From positions 1,736,001-1,800,000 of the forward strand of contig CP025325.1 in assembly GCA_004014935.1 (NCBI GenBank): a DNA stretch of 64,000 nucleotides. Reading direction: 5' to 3'. Under the pieces are notes generated by a model. That model did not search any database. It was not told the DNA's origin and saw nothing but the letters and a program-made list of their open reading frames with translations. How positions within the stretch are numbered: the first letter of the stretch is position 1; every line of letters begins with the position of its first letter. The stretch comes from Saccharomycopsis malanga (taxonomy: Eukaryota; Ascomycota; Saccharomycetes; Ascoideales; Saccharomycopsidaceae). The position numbers and the translations under genes are program-made. Shown one piece after another: positions 31,834 through 41,536 of the stretch.

Positions 31834-32851
31834 GTTGCCGCAGATTGATTATGTAAAAGTGTCTGTTTCTATCAATACTTTAGTAGAATTATTATCTGCG
31901 CTTCAATTGCACTTTAACAGTTGCTTAACTAATGATTCTTAAGTGCTAAAATATCTTATTAACGCGTGCGAATATACGCGTGGAAATTTTTCATTTTTCA
32001 AGAGAGTCCTGGTGGTCAAGGCGTGTTATACAGATTATTATGGCAGTTTTAATGGCTATTCATAGAGATAAAATGATAATAAGCTAATAACAAAATTATA
32101 TATTGAAAAATTTCATTTGTAAAGACTTTATAAAAATGCACAGCAAAGGTGATTTAATCAATATCTGTAGCAGTAATCAACACACTGCGAAGTAATTGAC
32201 TTTCTATGGAGCGGTCATTCGAGTATGATGTATTCGGTATTATCAATATCATATATAGGTTCAACTTTTCTGATAAAATTTTACGTTGGAAAATGTTTAG
32301 TAGACAGTGAGTCTTTTAATGCTCAATAATTACTGGTCAGAAGTATATATAGCAACATGAATAAATGAGATGTAGTATGAACAAGTTGATTTATGCTTCA
32401 TATTTGTTCAATAGATAACGGAAATGGTTGACAACAATTTGCGAACCATTTGCAGAACTGCTTCCTGGTTTCCAACTTTTCTACTTTTACAGTGTAATAA
32501 AATTAGTAGTTCATATTTCTTTTGAACCTAGTACATAGTACAGTACAGAGTTTGACCAAAATTCTACATTTCTAGTCTATCGTGGCAATAATATTCATGA
32601 TGATTTACCATGGATATCAAAGTCATCTACAACTTGCTTTCTAGACAAATATTAAACAGCACTAATGCCTGTTATAATAATAGTATCAAGTGTCAATGCT
32701 GACTCAAATACACTGAAATTAGTCGGCACCTGAAAAACCCTTCTTTGAGTCACCATCGCTACATTATTATCCAAAATAACAAAAGCTCTTACTTGTAGTT
32801 TAAGTCTTAGAAGTACAAAATATAATATCTATAATATATGGCATACCAAAC
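31834..32851. other. Intergenic region RFC5-TAH18
   Basis: This 1.0-kb AT-rich spacer holds the RFC5 promoter (two MCB boxes, listed separately) and the TAH18 3' flank. A weak C/D-snoRNA-like pattern near 32597-32700 was considered and rejected. No copy of the dispersed repeat was found. Confidence 0.55.
31962..31981 (-). promoter_or_regulatory. Two MCB boxes upstream of RFC5
   Basis: Perfect ACGCGT at 31962-31967 and 31976-31981, 129-148 bp upstream of the RFC5 start (the motif is palindromic; transcription is leftwards). The same box and similar distance as in POL30 indicate shared MBF control at G1/S. Confidence 0.8.
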
Positions 32852-34726
32852 CTACCAGGTTTCTTGCAAATATCTAAACTCATTCTCGATTTTTAACAAC
32901 ATCAGGGCTGCTTGGTTTGTGGAAACCCCGCCTACTTCCTCTATGATCTGCTGGATTGTGATTCTGGTTTGGATTGGCATCTTGCCAGAAGCTCCGCACA
33001 AGTAAACTGTACCATTCTTGTTTATGATAGCATCGTACACGAGCTCCTTGTTATGGTAAAGCTGGTCCTGGACATACTTGAGACGCTTACCGTCGACAGG
33101 AGTGTCATCTCTAGAAAACGCAGGAAACAAGGTCAACCGTTTTGTTTTCTCCAACTCCTCAAAATATTCACCATACAAAAAATCGCTGGATTTAGAACGG
33201 TTTCCGGAAAACAAGTAGATGGAAAGCTTTCCAGGATCGTCATTAGATACATACAGTAGCCTATCCTGAATGATTGAACGGATTGGAGCAATTCCAGTTC
33301 CTGGTCCTATCAAAACTAGAGGATCAGATAGATTCTTGGAAAATTTCGAATACACATCGTTTCTCTTGATAGAGTAAATGACTTTTGTGCCTGGCAGCAA
33401 ATCCTTGAGCCAGTTTGTACAAACACCTCTTCTGATCCGTTTGATAATGGTGCGGTATTTTACAATTGCCACACAAAGATCAAACAGACGAGGATGAGGA
33501 CCCGATGCAATGGAAAATAAGCGTGGCCTCAAGATAGGAAAGACGTCCAAAACATATTCTACTGGAATTTTCAAGCTGCCAAACTCCATCACGGTTTCCA
33601 AAATAGACCGGCGAGGTCTATCAGCATAATTGTACAAATCCTCGGTAAATTCAAGTTCTGAAAACTCTTTGAGCTTTTCTTGTTCACGTTCTTCCAGAGC
33701 AAACCGATAAATGTTCATGAAAAAGCTGCGGCGAGGAATTGCCATGATATCCAAATGATGTGTCAATAACGAACGCAATGTCAATGGTTTGACAAGGCCA
33801 CCTTCAATGTTCAAACTGTATTCTTTGGTGCCCTGGACAATTTCAATTTTGCAATCGGCAACTTCCAGCCATCCTTGGTCTTGTATCAAGGCCTCTACGT
33901 CATCGTCCTGGTTCAGAGGATACAAGGAGATGATGTCTCCTGGCCTGTATTGTATATCTGTGTGTATGTCTTGTATTGTTATGTGTCTGACATCCTGGAA
34001 ATGAGTTGTGCTGGTAAGTCTTTGGTTGGTGGTTATTTCACCTAAACGAAGCTCTTCGTCCTTGTACTGGGCATTACCTGTTTCAACTGAGGCTGGATAT
34101 CTTGAATTAGACACTTCTTGGGGATTCCCAGTGGTCTTTCGTTTGGGTCTCTTTGTCTGGATATCGAGCTTGTATCTCGGACTAGTCTGGACTATTTGGC
34201 TCTCCAAATCAGGTGGATACTTGGCTTTTATACCTTCCACTACAGTGGTTTCCCATTCTTTATAAAACGCCTCAACACCTTCAGGGCTCTGCTCATCACC
34301 TTCGCCTCTTACACTGAGCTCCCTGGCCCCTAATTGAAGCATACGGGCATGGAGCTTTCGAATAAAGTAATTGTATCGTGGATATGACGAGTCTCCAAGT
34401 CCAAACGTCGTGAAATATATATGGTCTAAAAACTGCTTGACAGGCAACTTGCGCTGAAGCATGAACCGCCAAAACTTTTTAGTGTTTCTAGGGTTGTCTC
34501 CATTGCCAAAGGTCGACGATATCAATATCAAGACCCGAATTTCCAATAATCTTTTCAACTCAAAATCATCCATAGAATATACACGAGCATCATAATGCTC
34601 TGCCTGGAGCCTGTTGGCTAGAAGAACCGCATACTCATACGAGTTGAACGTCTCAGTGCCATACAAAATCACCACTCGACTCATTGGGTTGCTGTCTATG
34701 CCAATGATTATGGTATCATCTCGCAT
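32852..34726 (-). CDS. TAH18: Diflavin reductase Tah18 (NADPH to Dre2)
   Basis: A 624-residue FMN/FAD/NADPH oxidoreductase that passes electrons to Dre2 in cytosolic Fe-S cluster assembly (S. cerevisiae Tah18, 623). N-terminal flavodoxin domain: VVILYGTETFNSYEYA, ISSTFGNGDNPRN, FGLGDSSYPRYNYFIRKLH. FAD module: RPRRSILE, RPRLFSIASGPH. NADPH module: GPGTGIAPIRSII, YLFSGNR, VYLCGASGKMP. It ends RYLQETW, as in S. cerevisiae (RYIQETW). Met15 (34684) fits the family start better than Met1; both are ATG and in frame. Oddity: the FMN phosphate loop has Phe where relatives have Gly (GSETGN). The reading was checked on the DNA. Confidence 0.94.
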   Translation of the reverse strand: MRDDTIIIGIDSNPMSRVVILYGTETFNSYEYAVLLANRLQAEHYDARVYSMDDFELKRLLEIRVLILISSTFGNGDNPRNTKKFWRFMLQRKLPVKQFLDHIYFTTFGLGDSSYPRYNYFIRKLHARMLQLGARELSVRGEGDEQSPEGVEAFYKEWETTVVEGIKAKYPPDLESQIVQTSPRYKLDIQTKRPKRKTTGNPQEVSNSRYPASVETGNAQYKDEELRLGEITTNQRLTSTTHFQDVRHITIQDIHTDIQYRPGDIISLYPLNQDDDVEALIQDQGWLEVADCKIEIVQGTKEYSLNIEGGLVKPLTLRSLLTHHLDIMAIPRRSFFMNIYRFALEEREQEKLKEFSELEFTEDLYNYADRPRRSILETVMEFGSLKIPVEYVLDVFPILRPRLFSIASGPHPRLFDLCVAIVKYRTIIKRIRRGVCTNWLKDLLPGTKVIYSIKRNDVYSKFSKNLSDPLVLIGPGTGIAPIRSIIQDRLLYVSNDDPGKLSIYLFSGNRSKSSDFLYGEYFEELEKTKRLTLFPAFSRDDTPVDGKRLKYVQDQLYHNKELVYDAIINKNGTVYLCGASGKMPIQTRITIQQIIEEVGGVSTNQAALMLLKIENEFRYLQETW

Positions 34727-35538
34727 TGATGGTACTATAGTTGACTATCACAGTCATAGCTGAAAAATTCACCTCATCACTGCAATGTGCGAATTATGCT
34801 AAGTGCACTGCCATACAAAGTGACGAATGCTTCTTAACAGTTATCATAACCTTGAAAAAGAGCTATTAAGGGATACTACAGATAATATGAAATTTTAGTT
34901 GACTAAATAGTTGAAACACGATGTATCCCTTTTGATCTAGCCCGTATATACGACACTGATATTTACCGGGCTCGATATATAAGATATTATTATGGAATGC
35001 CAATGAAGCAGTGGAGACAAAAAACTGAAAAACGAATAATTACTGTAAGTAGGTGATTGTAACATTGGAGGTAATCTTTTATAAAATACTAAATATATGC
35101 TTTGGTAGGTTAGATAAATCCGTAATGTATGCTCGTAGTGTTTTTGTATTGATCAGCTAGTTTGTTTGAACTTCCAAGTTTAACCAACCTTCTACTGCTT
35201 CTTTTTCCAGAGTCTCCAACATTACATCTGAAAGATTATGTTTTTTCTTCTATTGCAAATTACTATACTCTTTTTACGTACCCACCTCTCGTTTCCCAAC
35301 AACACCAATACACATGTCATTCTTTTTCGTTGTAGATTATGTTGACGATTTGCTTGGGCAGCTGACAATTAAAGTACGGTATAATATTTTCATAATAGAT
35401 GATAAAACTGTAACAATCACCAGTCACTAAAACTATATATGTATTACAAATGATATTAATCAAAAAAGTAAAGCGTAAAATCGTATATACAGACGCAAAG
35501 ATGGAAAGTATTTGAAAGTAGTGGAATGTAAACTAGAT
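34727..35538. other. Intergenic region TAH18-YBP1
   Basis: This 0.8-kb AT-rich spacer holds the TAH18 promoter and the YBP1 3' flank. It contains the 3' fragment of a dispersed repeat (S3). Otherwise nothing was recognised. Confidence 0.5.
34921..34993 (+). mobile_element. SINE-like repeat copy S3 (3' fragment)
   Basis: A 73-bp 3'-end fragment: ATCCCTTTTGATCTAGC, CGTATATACGACACTGAT and ATTTACCGGGCTCG, then ATATATAAGATATTATTA. It aligns base for base with the ends of S4, S7 and S9 with few mismatches. It is a strongly 5'-truncated copy, upstream of TAH18 in the opposite orientation. Confidence 0.75.
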
Positions 35539-37854
35539 TTATACCTTTTCAGCTTGACTGATGTAGCCTTGGATTTTAATATTGAAAAGCTCGAGCAAAC
35601 CTGTGTTGTTACTGTTTGCAGAGTCACTAGTTACTCCTTGGTTAATACGGGTGTGCAATGTTTGCAACTCTTCCAACGTAAACTTTTGCTTTAAGGTGTA
35701 GACAAGGTTCAAATATGTAAGCAAGAGTTGGAATTCCAGCTGCTCGTCGCGGACACCCACAAGTGTTGTTTCGCTACTGTTGTCACCAAACATGTCGTCA
35801 AGAGTCTCGTGGACAAGACGGAGAAGTTTGATCTTCCTGTCTGTGCTAAGTGATATGTATGTTCTCGGAGGAGGCGTTGGTTTGTTGGCAGTAGTACTTG
35901 AAAGAGAAACTTTTGCAAGACCGTCGGTGATAGTTATTTCATTTGGCTTATGATTAGCAAGAACACCATTACTAGTTTTACTGCGTACTGCTAAATCTTT
36001 CAAAATGTTAATCAACTCAATCTTTGCTGTCAAGTAAGGGCAAGTTTCCAAGCTGACAATCAAAAACTCCCAGGCAAACTGCTCTTCACTAAGTGACAAA
36101 AACTTCATCAAGTAAGTTAAGACAATCTTTTTAAAACGTAACTCGCTTTGAAACACTGAAATCAAACTTATCAAGGATTGCAAAAACACTTTGGTCAATA
36201 TCTGAAACTGGCTTCCTGATGCCGTCAATTCTAAGATGTCATTGTGCTGCAAGTTTTGGTTTGATATGGCAAGCCAGTTCCAAAATACAATAGCATCTTG
36301 TAAGGATTGATAATGAGTTGACACATTCTTGGAGAATGTTTCATTTGCAGGTGCTTCGTTTTCTATAGGATTATTAGGAGGAGCTCTTAATTCCACACCT
36401 GCTTGATCTTTGAGAGTAAGTACTGGGATCAAATAACGTAATGTTAACATGACAGAGTCTTTAACAGACATTTTGAAACTGAGCTTTTTGAAATCACTTT
36501 CTAGTAGCTGGCGCAAATTATGGTCAGAAACTAAGATAAAACAGCCTAAAGCAGACCAAGGAATTTGAAGTTGTGCTGAAGCAATTTTATTATTGTCAAT
36601 GCCTTTCAAACTCTGAAGGAAATGATTATTGGACACCTGGAAGACCTCGCGAGTGACATCGTCTTCATGGTGTTTGTTATTGATATTTTTGTTATTGAGT
36701 ATGGGTTCGAATATCTTATAACTGGCTTTGACCACTTGCTGTGCAAAAATATCTTCAAAATCAAGGTCCATTGAAAGCCCCAATTGGAAATATCTGTCCA
36801 ATAAAGAATCAAATTGGCTCTTGCACTCACTTGTATAAGAACTTGTGCCTATAGCAACAGTAGCAGATGTCAATGTAGAAGACGAAGAGGATGAAGAGGA
36901 GTTAGAAGCCGGAAACGCCGTAGGACTAGCCTTGTCGCCAGTGGCTGTCATAGCGTTTTTTGTGTGAAACTTTTTGTTCAAATGTTTTTCAATCAACTGT
37001 TCATAATACGTGATGGCCAAAAATCTAGGGAAATACTTGCTAGCCACTTCAATTCCAGTGGTTATAAAATGCTGCAAAAGTTTGCCTTGTAAATAATCCT
37101 CATCCTCTTGGACCTTTCTATGGTCTTCATTATGAATTGGATCAAAGTCTTGAGGTTTGAGGGGAGGAATGTAATCTCTGCTAAAAGTATAGATTCTTCT
37201 CATAGGCAATGTAGGATTAGCCAAATACACCACGTTATTGTTAAAATACTTTAATACGGTGGTCACCGTCATAAGAAGGAATTTGGAAGGATACATAGTG
37301 GTGATTCTCCTAAAACTGGTCACATGTAATTCAAATAAAGCATGAAATTTGACATACAAAAGCTTTTGCTTGATTTCGTCATCGAATTGACTACGTGAAC
37401 TGACATCAATATGGTTTTTGAACTCGTTTTCATCATTAAAATTGATTTGTGAGAGTATTTCACTACTTTTCAAAAACAATTCCTTGGGATTTCCATAACG
37501 TGCTAAAAGATCAAACAATCTGAACAATACGACAATCTTTTTATTTTTGCTCAATGTGTCGTAGAAAAAGAACTCCTTGGAAACAAAATAGCCGAGAACC
37601 AACTCAGGAATATCCCACCCAATTTCATAAATCAAATCATGGTCCTGGTTAAAGATCTCAATGAGCTTTTCAATAATAGCGATATTCTCACTATCAGAGT
37701 AATCAGAGGGGTTTGACAAATAGATGTCAAGCACAGTTGAAAACGAAAGATAATCCTTATCCAGGTCCACTATAAAATCCTTATAACTCTCTGAAAGAAT
37801 CTGAAGCACTTCCTCGCCTGTTTTGATGTCTTGTTCCTCTTCTTTCAACGGCAT
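35539..37854 (-). CDS. YBP1: Yap1-binding protein (Ybp1/Ybp2 family)
   Basis: A 771-residue helical-repeat protein. Blocks shared with Ybp1/Ybp2: EIGWDIPELVLGYF (Ybp1 EIGWDLPKGLLKFL), KFHALFELHVTSFRRITTMYPSKFL, MRRIYTFSRDYIPPLKP, and a C-terminal LLTYLNLVYTLKQKF. Ybp1 helps the Hyr1/Gpx3 peroxidase oxidise and activate the Yap1 transcription factor under peroxide stress; Ybp2 has a kinetochore role. This single protein may cover both. An Ala/Ser-rich low-complexity insert sits near residues 300-330. The start is the first ATG (37854); two preceding codons in frame begin with TTG only. Confidence 0.88.
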   Translation of the reverse strand: MPLKEEEQDIKTGEEVLQILSESYKDFIVDLDKDYLSFSTVLDIYLSNPSDYSDSENIAIIEKLIEIFNQDHDLIYEIGWDIPELVLGYFVSKEFFFYDTLSKNKKIVVLFRLFDLLARYGNPKELFLKSSEILSQINFNDENEFKNHIDVSSRSQFDDEIKQKLLYVKFHALFELHVTSFRRITTMYPSKFLLMTVTTVLKYFNNNVVYLANPTLPMRRIYTFSRDYIPPLKPQDFDPIHNEDHRKVQEDEDYLQGKLLQHFITTGIEVASKYFPRFLAITYYEQLIEKHLNKKFHTKNAMTATGDKASPTAFPASNSSSSSSSSTLTSATVAIGTSSYTSECKSQFDSLLDRYFQLGLSMDLDFEDIFAQQVVKASYKIFEPILNNKNINNKHHEDDVTREVFQVSNNHFLQSLKGIDNNKIASAQLQIPWSALGCFILVSDHNLRQLLESDFKKLSFKMSVKDSVMLTLRYLIPVLTLKDQAGVELRAPPNNPIENEAPANETFSKNVSTHYQSLQDAIVFWNWLAISNQNLQHNDILELTASGSQFQILTKVFLQSLISLISVFQSELRFKKIVLTYLMKFLSLSEEQFAWEFLIVSLETCPYLTAKIELINILKDLAVRSKTSNGVLANHKPNEITITDGLAKVSLSSTTANKPTPPPRTYISLSTDRKIKLLRLVHETLDDMFGDNSSETTLVGVRDEQLEFQLLLTYLNLVYTLKQKFTLEELQTLHTRINQGVTSDSANSNNTGLLELFNIKIQGYISQAEKV

Positions 37855-39068
37855 CTCCAATTGATAATCGAACCTGAAAAATTACTGATAATCTCAATTT
37901 TGAAAGCAATAAAAAGATAATCCCGGTCAATTGAACTTTGCGACACTAATTGAAGTGTAAATGCTTCTTTTTCCCACCTTCTAACCGTTAATTTCGCCGT
38001 TAACTTCTTAGTCATTATCTTCTATCTTCAATTGTTTATTCCATTCATGATGGCAAATATAGCTTCACGCATCCATACACCAACCTGTCACATCCCAACA
38101 TCCTCTATATCTGTCAAGTATAGACAGTTCACAGGAAGTTATTGAAGGATTGAGATCATGTTAGTAAGGTGAAAAGTTCATTGATTAATGTAAAATTTGT
38201 GGGAGAGGTAAAGATTGTATGGTAAATGTCCGTGGCAGGTAGGAATTGTAGATAATGGCATATTAAGCGAAAGGAAATAAGCATCATAACAATAGTACTG
38301 CTGCTTTGTTGTCCAGAAAGAATCATTTGGTACAAATATGGCAGAAATAGTGGTTAATATTTGGAGACCTGTTTCTATTTGCTTATTAATGTCGAAAGTT
38401 AACTCCGAAATACTGGGCGTCCAAGTGCTACTATCCATGAATATATGTTTCTCAACCATACTAGTAAGTTAGTTGCAGCCAACTGAAATAATACGTAACG
38501 TTATATTCTAGCAAGTTGGTATTTAAAGACACTTTGTTGATTATATGGGTTATGCAAATTAAACTACAGTTTTGACATATACCTTGTGACAGGTATGGTA
38601 TTGAGGATGATTTGTCAGACTTCGGAGATTACTGCCCTAAATGCCGCAGTTATTATATACTAGTATTTTTCCTATATTTCAAGTCTAGCAAAGCTTAAAG
38701 TTTTTGATTTTAGCAAACAGTAACAATATGATTACTGTAATTAAGGAAAGTTATGACGTATAGAAATTAATTAAAATTTAAGCTTTCGAGTCGGATTTTT
38801 GTTATGCTAGACTAGGTTCTACCCTTGGTAAAGGCTTGATTTAGCTATTCTGTAATGGTCTGTGCAAAATAAAAAGCAAACACTTTTTGGTTCATTTACA
38901 ATATTGTTGTATTACTGAATTATTTTGAAAAGATATCCTCCAGAGAACACCATTTCAAGTAACAATATAAATAGAAATTAGCTACACATATGAGACAATA
39001 CAGTTATATTGAGTGGTGAGATGAATGTAAAGTAAATGTTTTATTGAGACAAAATTTCACCAAGCGTT
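37855..39068. other. Intergenic region YBP1-POS5
   Basis: This 1.2-kb spacer holds the YBP1 promoter and the POS5 3' flank. A 93-codon ATG frame lies on the minus strand (38459-38178), and a short plus-strand frame without a start spells a Cys-x2-Cys tail near 38590-38690. Neither is convincing as a gene. No repeat copy was seen. Confidence 0.5.
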
Positions 39069-40778
39069 TTATACATCATCATCGTCATCGAACACCCTCC
39101 GTCTACGGCTTTCTTTAAACCTGGAATTGAAGCCCAATGACTCGTTAATGCCTTTGGTCCAATCGTTCTCTCCTTTTGCAACACAATAAACACCCTTATG
39201 TTCATTTTCAATAATTGTTCCGCTTGTAATACCACCATAGTTTGTAGATTTAGTGGCGTTTTTATTGAGTTTTACGAGAAACTGATCAACGGGGTTTAGC
39301 TTTGCTCCATCACCATGTTTTGACGCAGTTTGGGGTGCAATTCCGGATGATGCTGACTTGATAATGTAGTCCGGTAAGTTGGATCCAGGAATAAATATGG
39401 TTCCGATTTCGTTGAATATGTGAATTTCATCACCAATAGAAAGCTCGCTGACATGTGAAGCACCATCTATGGATAATTTAGCAGTAGTGATTTGGTTTGG
39501 GAGTATTTCATGATTGTCATGGCACGAATATGGATCAGACAATTCGCCTTCCAATCCTGGACTGTCAAACAGATATTCGTCGGGAGGACAGCGGTTTGGT
39601 GGCCGGGTTTTGGAGTTTCTGCGTTGGACTTTGATTTTTATGTGTGACGTAGATGGGATAATAAGTGGTCTAAAAGACAAGGACCGAGGACAAACTGGGG
39701 TAAGCAATATACATCTTACCAAAGGATGAACTATGGATCCTCCTGCACTCAAAGAATACGCAGTAGAGCCTGTAGGCAGGGAAATGATCAATCCATCTCC
39801 AGTGGCTCTGGTTAAGAACTCGCCGTCAATGTAGACATCCAAAGTCACCAAATGTGGAATTGATCCTCTATGCAATATAATATCGTTCATTGCATGGACT
39901 CTTAGTCTTTCATCGGAAATAGATTTGTTTTCTTCATTTGCTTTCTGTTTTTCTGGAATATGCTTTTTGATAATATGGCATTCTAACCGTGAGCGCTGAA
40001 GCACTCTGGCATTTGACTTGTACACGTTTTCAAAAGCTTTCTTGAGGCCGCTAAAGTCATAGGGAAGTAAAAACCCGAGGGTTCCTAAAGAAAAGGAGAG
40101 TACTGGCGGAACAAGATGGTCTGCAAAAAGAGAGACGCTTTTCAAAATCGTGCCGTCGCCACCAAGAGTGACTAGCAAGTCTGCCTTTTTTATAATTTCC
40201 TGGAAAGTGTCTGTATGTAGTGTGACGGTATGAAGGTCATTACTAGAGTTTTCCACGTTATTTTGTAAAGTTGTGGGGGTTTGTATGTGTGACTCAGTGT
40301 CCAAAATGGTGACGTTTTCTAGACCGTGACTCTTTTTCAACCTGATAAGCTCGTCAGCAACCTCCTTAGTAACTATCACATTAAGTTGGGGATACTCTTT
40401 GCCCAAATATTTGATAACTTTGACCATAGCGCTGGTGACACCATCATTGTGCGGTTTCTTCATCAAAAACACGTTTCTGAGCCCCGAAGAGGGCCATATA
40501 AGCTTCTTCAACTTGGAATTGTTTACCGAGCCATACCTGGGATAAATACGGTCCGGAATCCCAGAACAGTTGTCGATAACCAAATGATTGCTGATCACTG
40601 TTTTAGGCAATACTGAATCTTTATTACCGGAGCAGTTAGAGAACCACCGAAAACTCGGCCTATCAGTAACATAAAACTTTGTATTATATTGGTGAATTAT
40701 TCCATTGTGTGCTGAATGACTTAACGAAATGGTAGATCTGAAACTATAAGACCGTATATTTCGTACTAGCATTTTCAT
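39069..40778 (-). CDS. POS5: Mitochondrial NADH kinase Pos5
   Basis: A 569-residue ATP-NAD(H) kinase that makes mitochondrial NADPH (S. cerevisiae Pos5, 414). The N-terminus MKMLVRNIRSYSFRSTISLS is a basic import presequence. The catalytic GGDGT motif is at 206-210 (LLVTLGGDGTIL). It is followed by SLGTLGFLLPYDF, the conserved RATGDGLIISLPTGSTAYSLSAGGSIVHP, and LTPVCPRSLSFRPLIIP. Acidic and low-complexity insertions and a long tail ending in RRRRVFDDDDDV make it longer than the S. cerevisiae enzyme. The start is the first ATG (40778). The Utr1/Yef1 cytosolic relatives lack the presequence. Confidence 0.93.
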   Translation of the reverse strand: MKMLVRNIRSYSFRSTISLSHSAHNGIIHQYNTKFYVTDRPSFRWFSNCSGNKDSVLPKTVISNHLVIDNCSGIPDRIYPRYGSVNNSKLKKLIWPSSGLRNVFLMKKPHNDGVTSAMVKVIKYLGKEYPQLNVIVTKEVADELIRLKKSHGLENVTILDTESHIQTPTTLQNNVENSSNDLHTVTLHTDTFQEIIKKADLLVTLGGDGTILKSVSLFADHLVPPVLSFSLGTLGFLLPYDFSGLKKAFENVYKSNARVLQRSRLECHIIKKHIPEKQKANEENKSISDERLRVHAMNDIILHRGSIPHLVTLDVYIDGEFLTRATGDGLIISLPTGSTAYSLSAGGSIVHPLVRCILLTPVCPRSLSFRPLIIPSTSHIKIKVQRRNSKTRPPNRCPPDEYLFDSPGLEGELSDPYSCHDNHEILPNQITTAKLSIDGASHVSELSIGDEIHIFNEIGTIFIPGSNLPDYIIKSASSGIAPQTASKHGDGAKLNPVDQFLVKLNKNATKSTNYGGITSGTIIENEHKGVYCVAKGENDWTKGINESLGFNSRFKESRRRRVFDDDDDV

Positions 40779-40948
40779 GAAATATTTTATTAACAGATTA
40801 TGATCAAAGCAAATAAATACAAGCAAACGGGATTAAAACACCTCACAATTGATGAAACCATCAATCAACATTGCAACTCAGGTATTGGTGGTTAAAATAG
40901 TATTACAATAGTAAACAGTCATCAGTAAGATGAGCTTTTGTCTCCGCA

Positions 40949-40984
40949 CCGGTTCCGGCACGGTGGAGCCGGTTCCGGTACCGA
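40949..40984. promoter_or_regulatory. Cluster of Leu3-type CCGG-NN-CCGG sites
   Basis: Two perfect CCGGTTCCGG sites (40949-40958 and 40969-40978, 20 bp apart) and an overlapping near-match CCGGTACCGA (40975-40984) sit in otherwise AT-rich DNA. The zinc-cluster factor Leu3 binds CCGG-NN-CCGG. The cluster is 171 bp upstream of POS5 and 553 bp upstream of UTP25, so POS5 is the more likely target. Confidence 0.6.
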
Positions 40985-41427
40985 ACCTCATATATAAAGA
41001 GGTGAATTGCGGGGTTAACCGTTGAAAATGGGACTATTTTAGTGATAATGGCATTTATTGGAATATTGTTGAAATGGCGGATTATGACTAGATATTTTTG
41101 ATTTACTATAGCGGATATTTAGTGGTTTATATTCTTCCTTTTATGATATAGCTAGCTTTACATTGTAGCTCCCTCTTTACGATCCATAAATCCATCAAAT
41201 ACTTGATTTGTTGAAACCAAATTTTAGCGAAAGAAGAGAAAAAGAAACACACTGAATTTTTGCTCAATCAAAGCTTACAACTCTTCATTAACATTACTGT
41301 TATATATCGTTGCCTCTTCTTTTCATATTTCAATTTTGCTCACATGCATGTTGGAGTTTTTACAACCTGCGTAGACATGCATCTATATGCTGGAATATGT
41401 ACTATGAAGCATATATCAACATCATCA

Positions 41428-41467
41428 GAAAATTTTAATGAGGAAAATACATATATCAAGATGAGAT
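41428..41467 (+). promoter_or_regulatory. RRPE- and PAC-like motifs upstream of UTP25
   Basis: GAAAATTTT (41428-41436) resembles the RRPE and GATGAGAT (41460-41467) the PAC core; together they mark ribosome-biogenesis promoters in yeasts. They lie 70-110 bp before the UTP25 start, as expected for such a gene. Both words are short and AT-rich, so the call is moderate. Confidence 0.45.
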
Positions 41468-41536
41468 GATCTGTAGTGAAAATTAATGAATATTGCAATT
41501 TCTTCAAAAACATACATAAAAAAATAAATACTCACT

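Larger units (their letters stand above)
40779..41536. other. Divergent promoter region POS5-UTP25
   Basis: A 758-bp spacer between divergent genes. A compact GC-rich cluster of Leu3-type sites lies at 40949-40984, and rRNA-processing-type motifs lie close to UTP25 (both listed separately). No ORF of note. Confidence 0.65.

Noticed and set aside
32597-32700. Box C/D snoRNA candidate (ATGATGA ... CTGA)
   Set aside because: No terminal stem, no clear D'/C' boxes and no guide match that I could assign by eye.
38178-38459. A 93-codon ATG frame on the minus strand as a small gene
   Set aside because: No recognisable motif, membrane segment or family pattern; it lies in an AT-rich spacer where such a frame can occur by chance.
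38585-38697. Plus-strand frame ending DFGDYCPKCRSYY... as an exon or gene fragment
   Set aside because: Under 40 codons, no ATG, no convincing splice site upstream and no partner exon; the CxxC may be chance.
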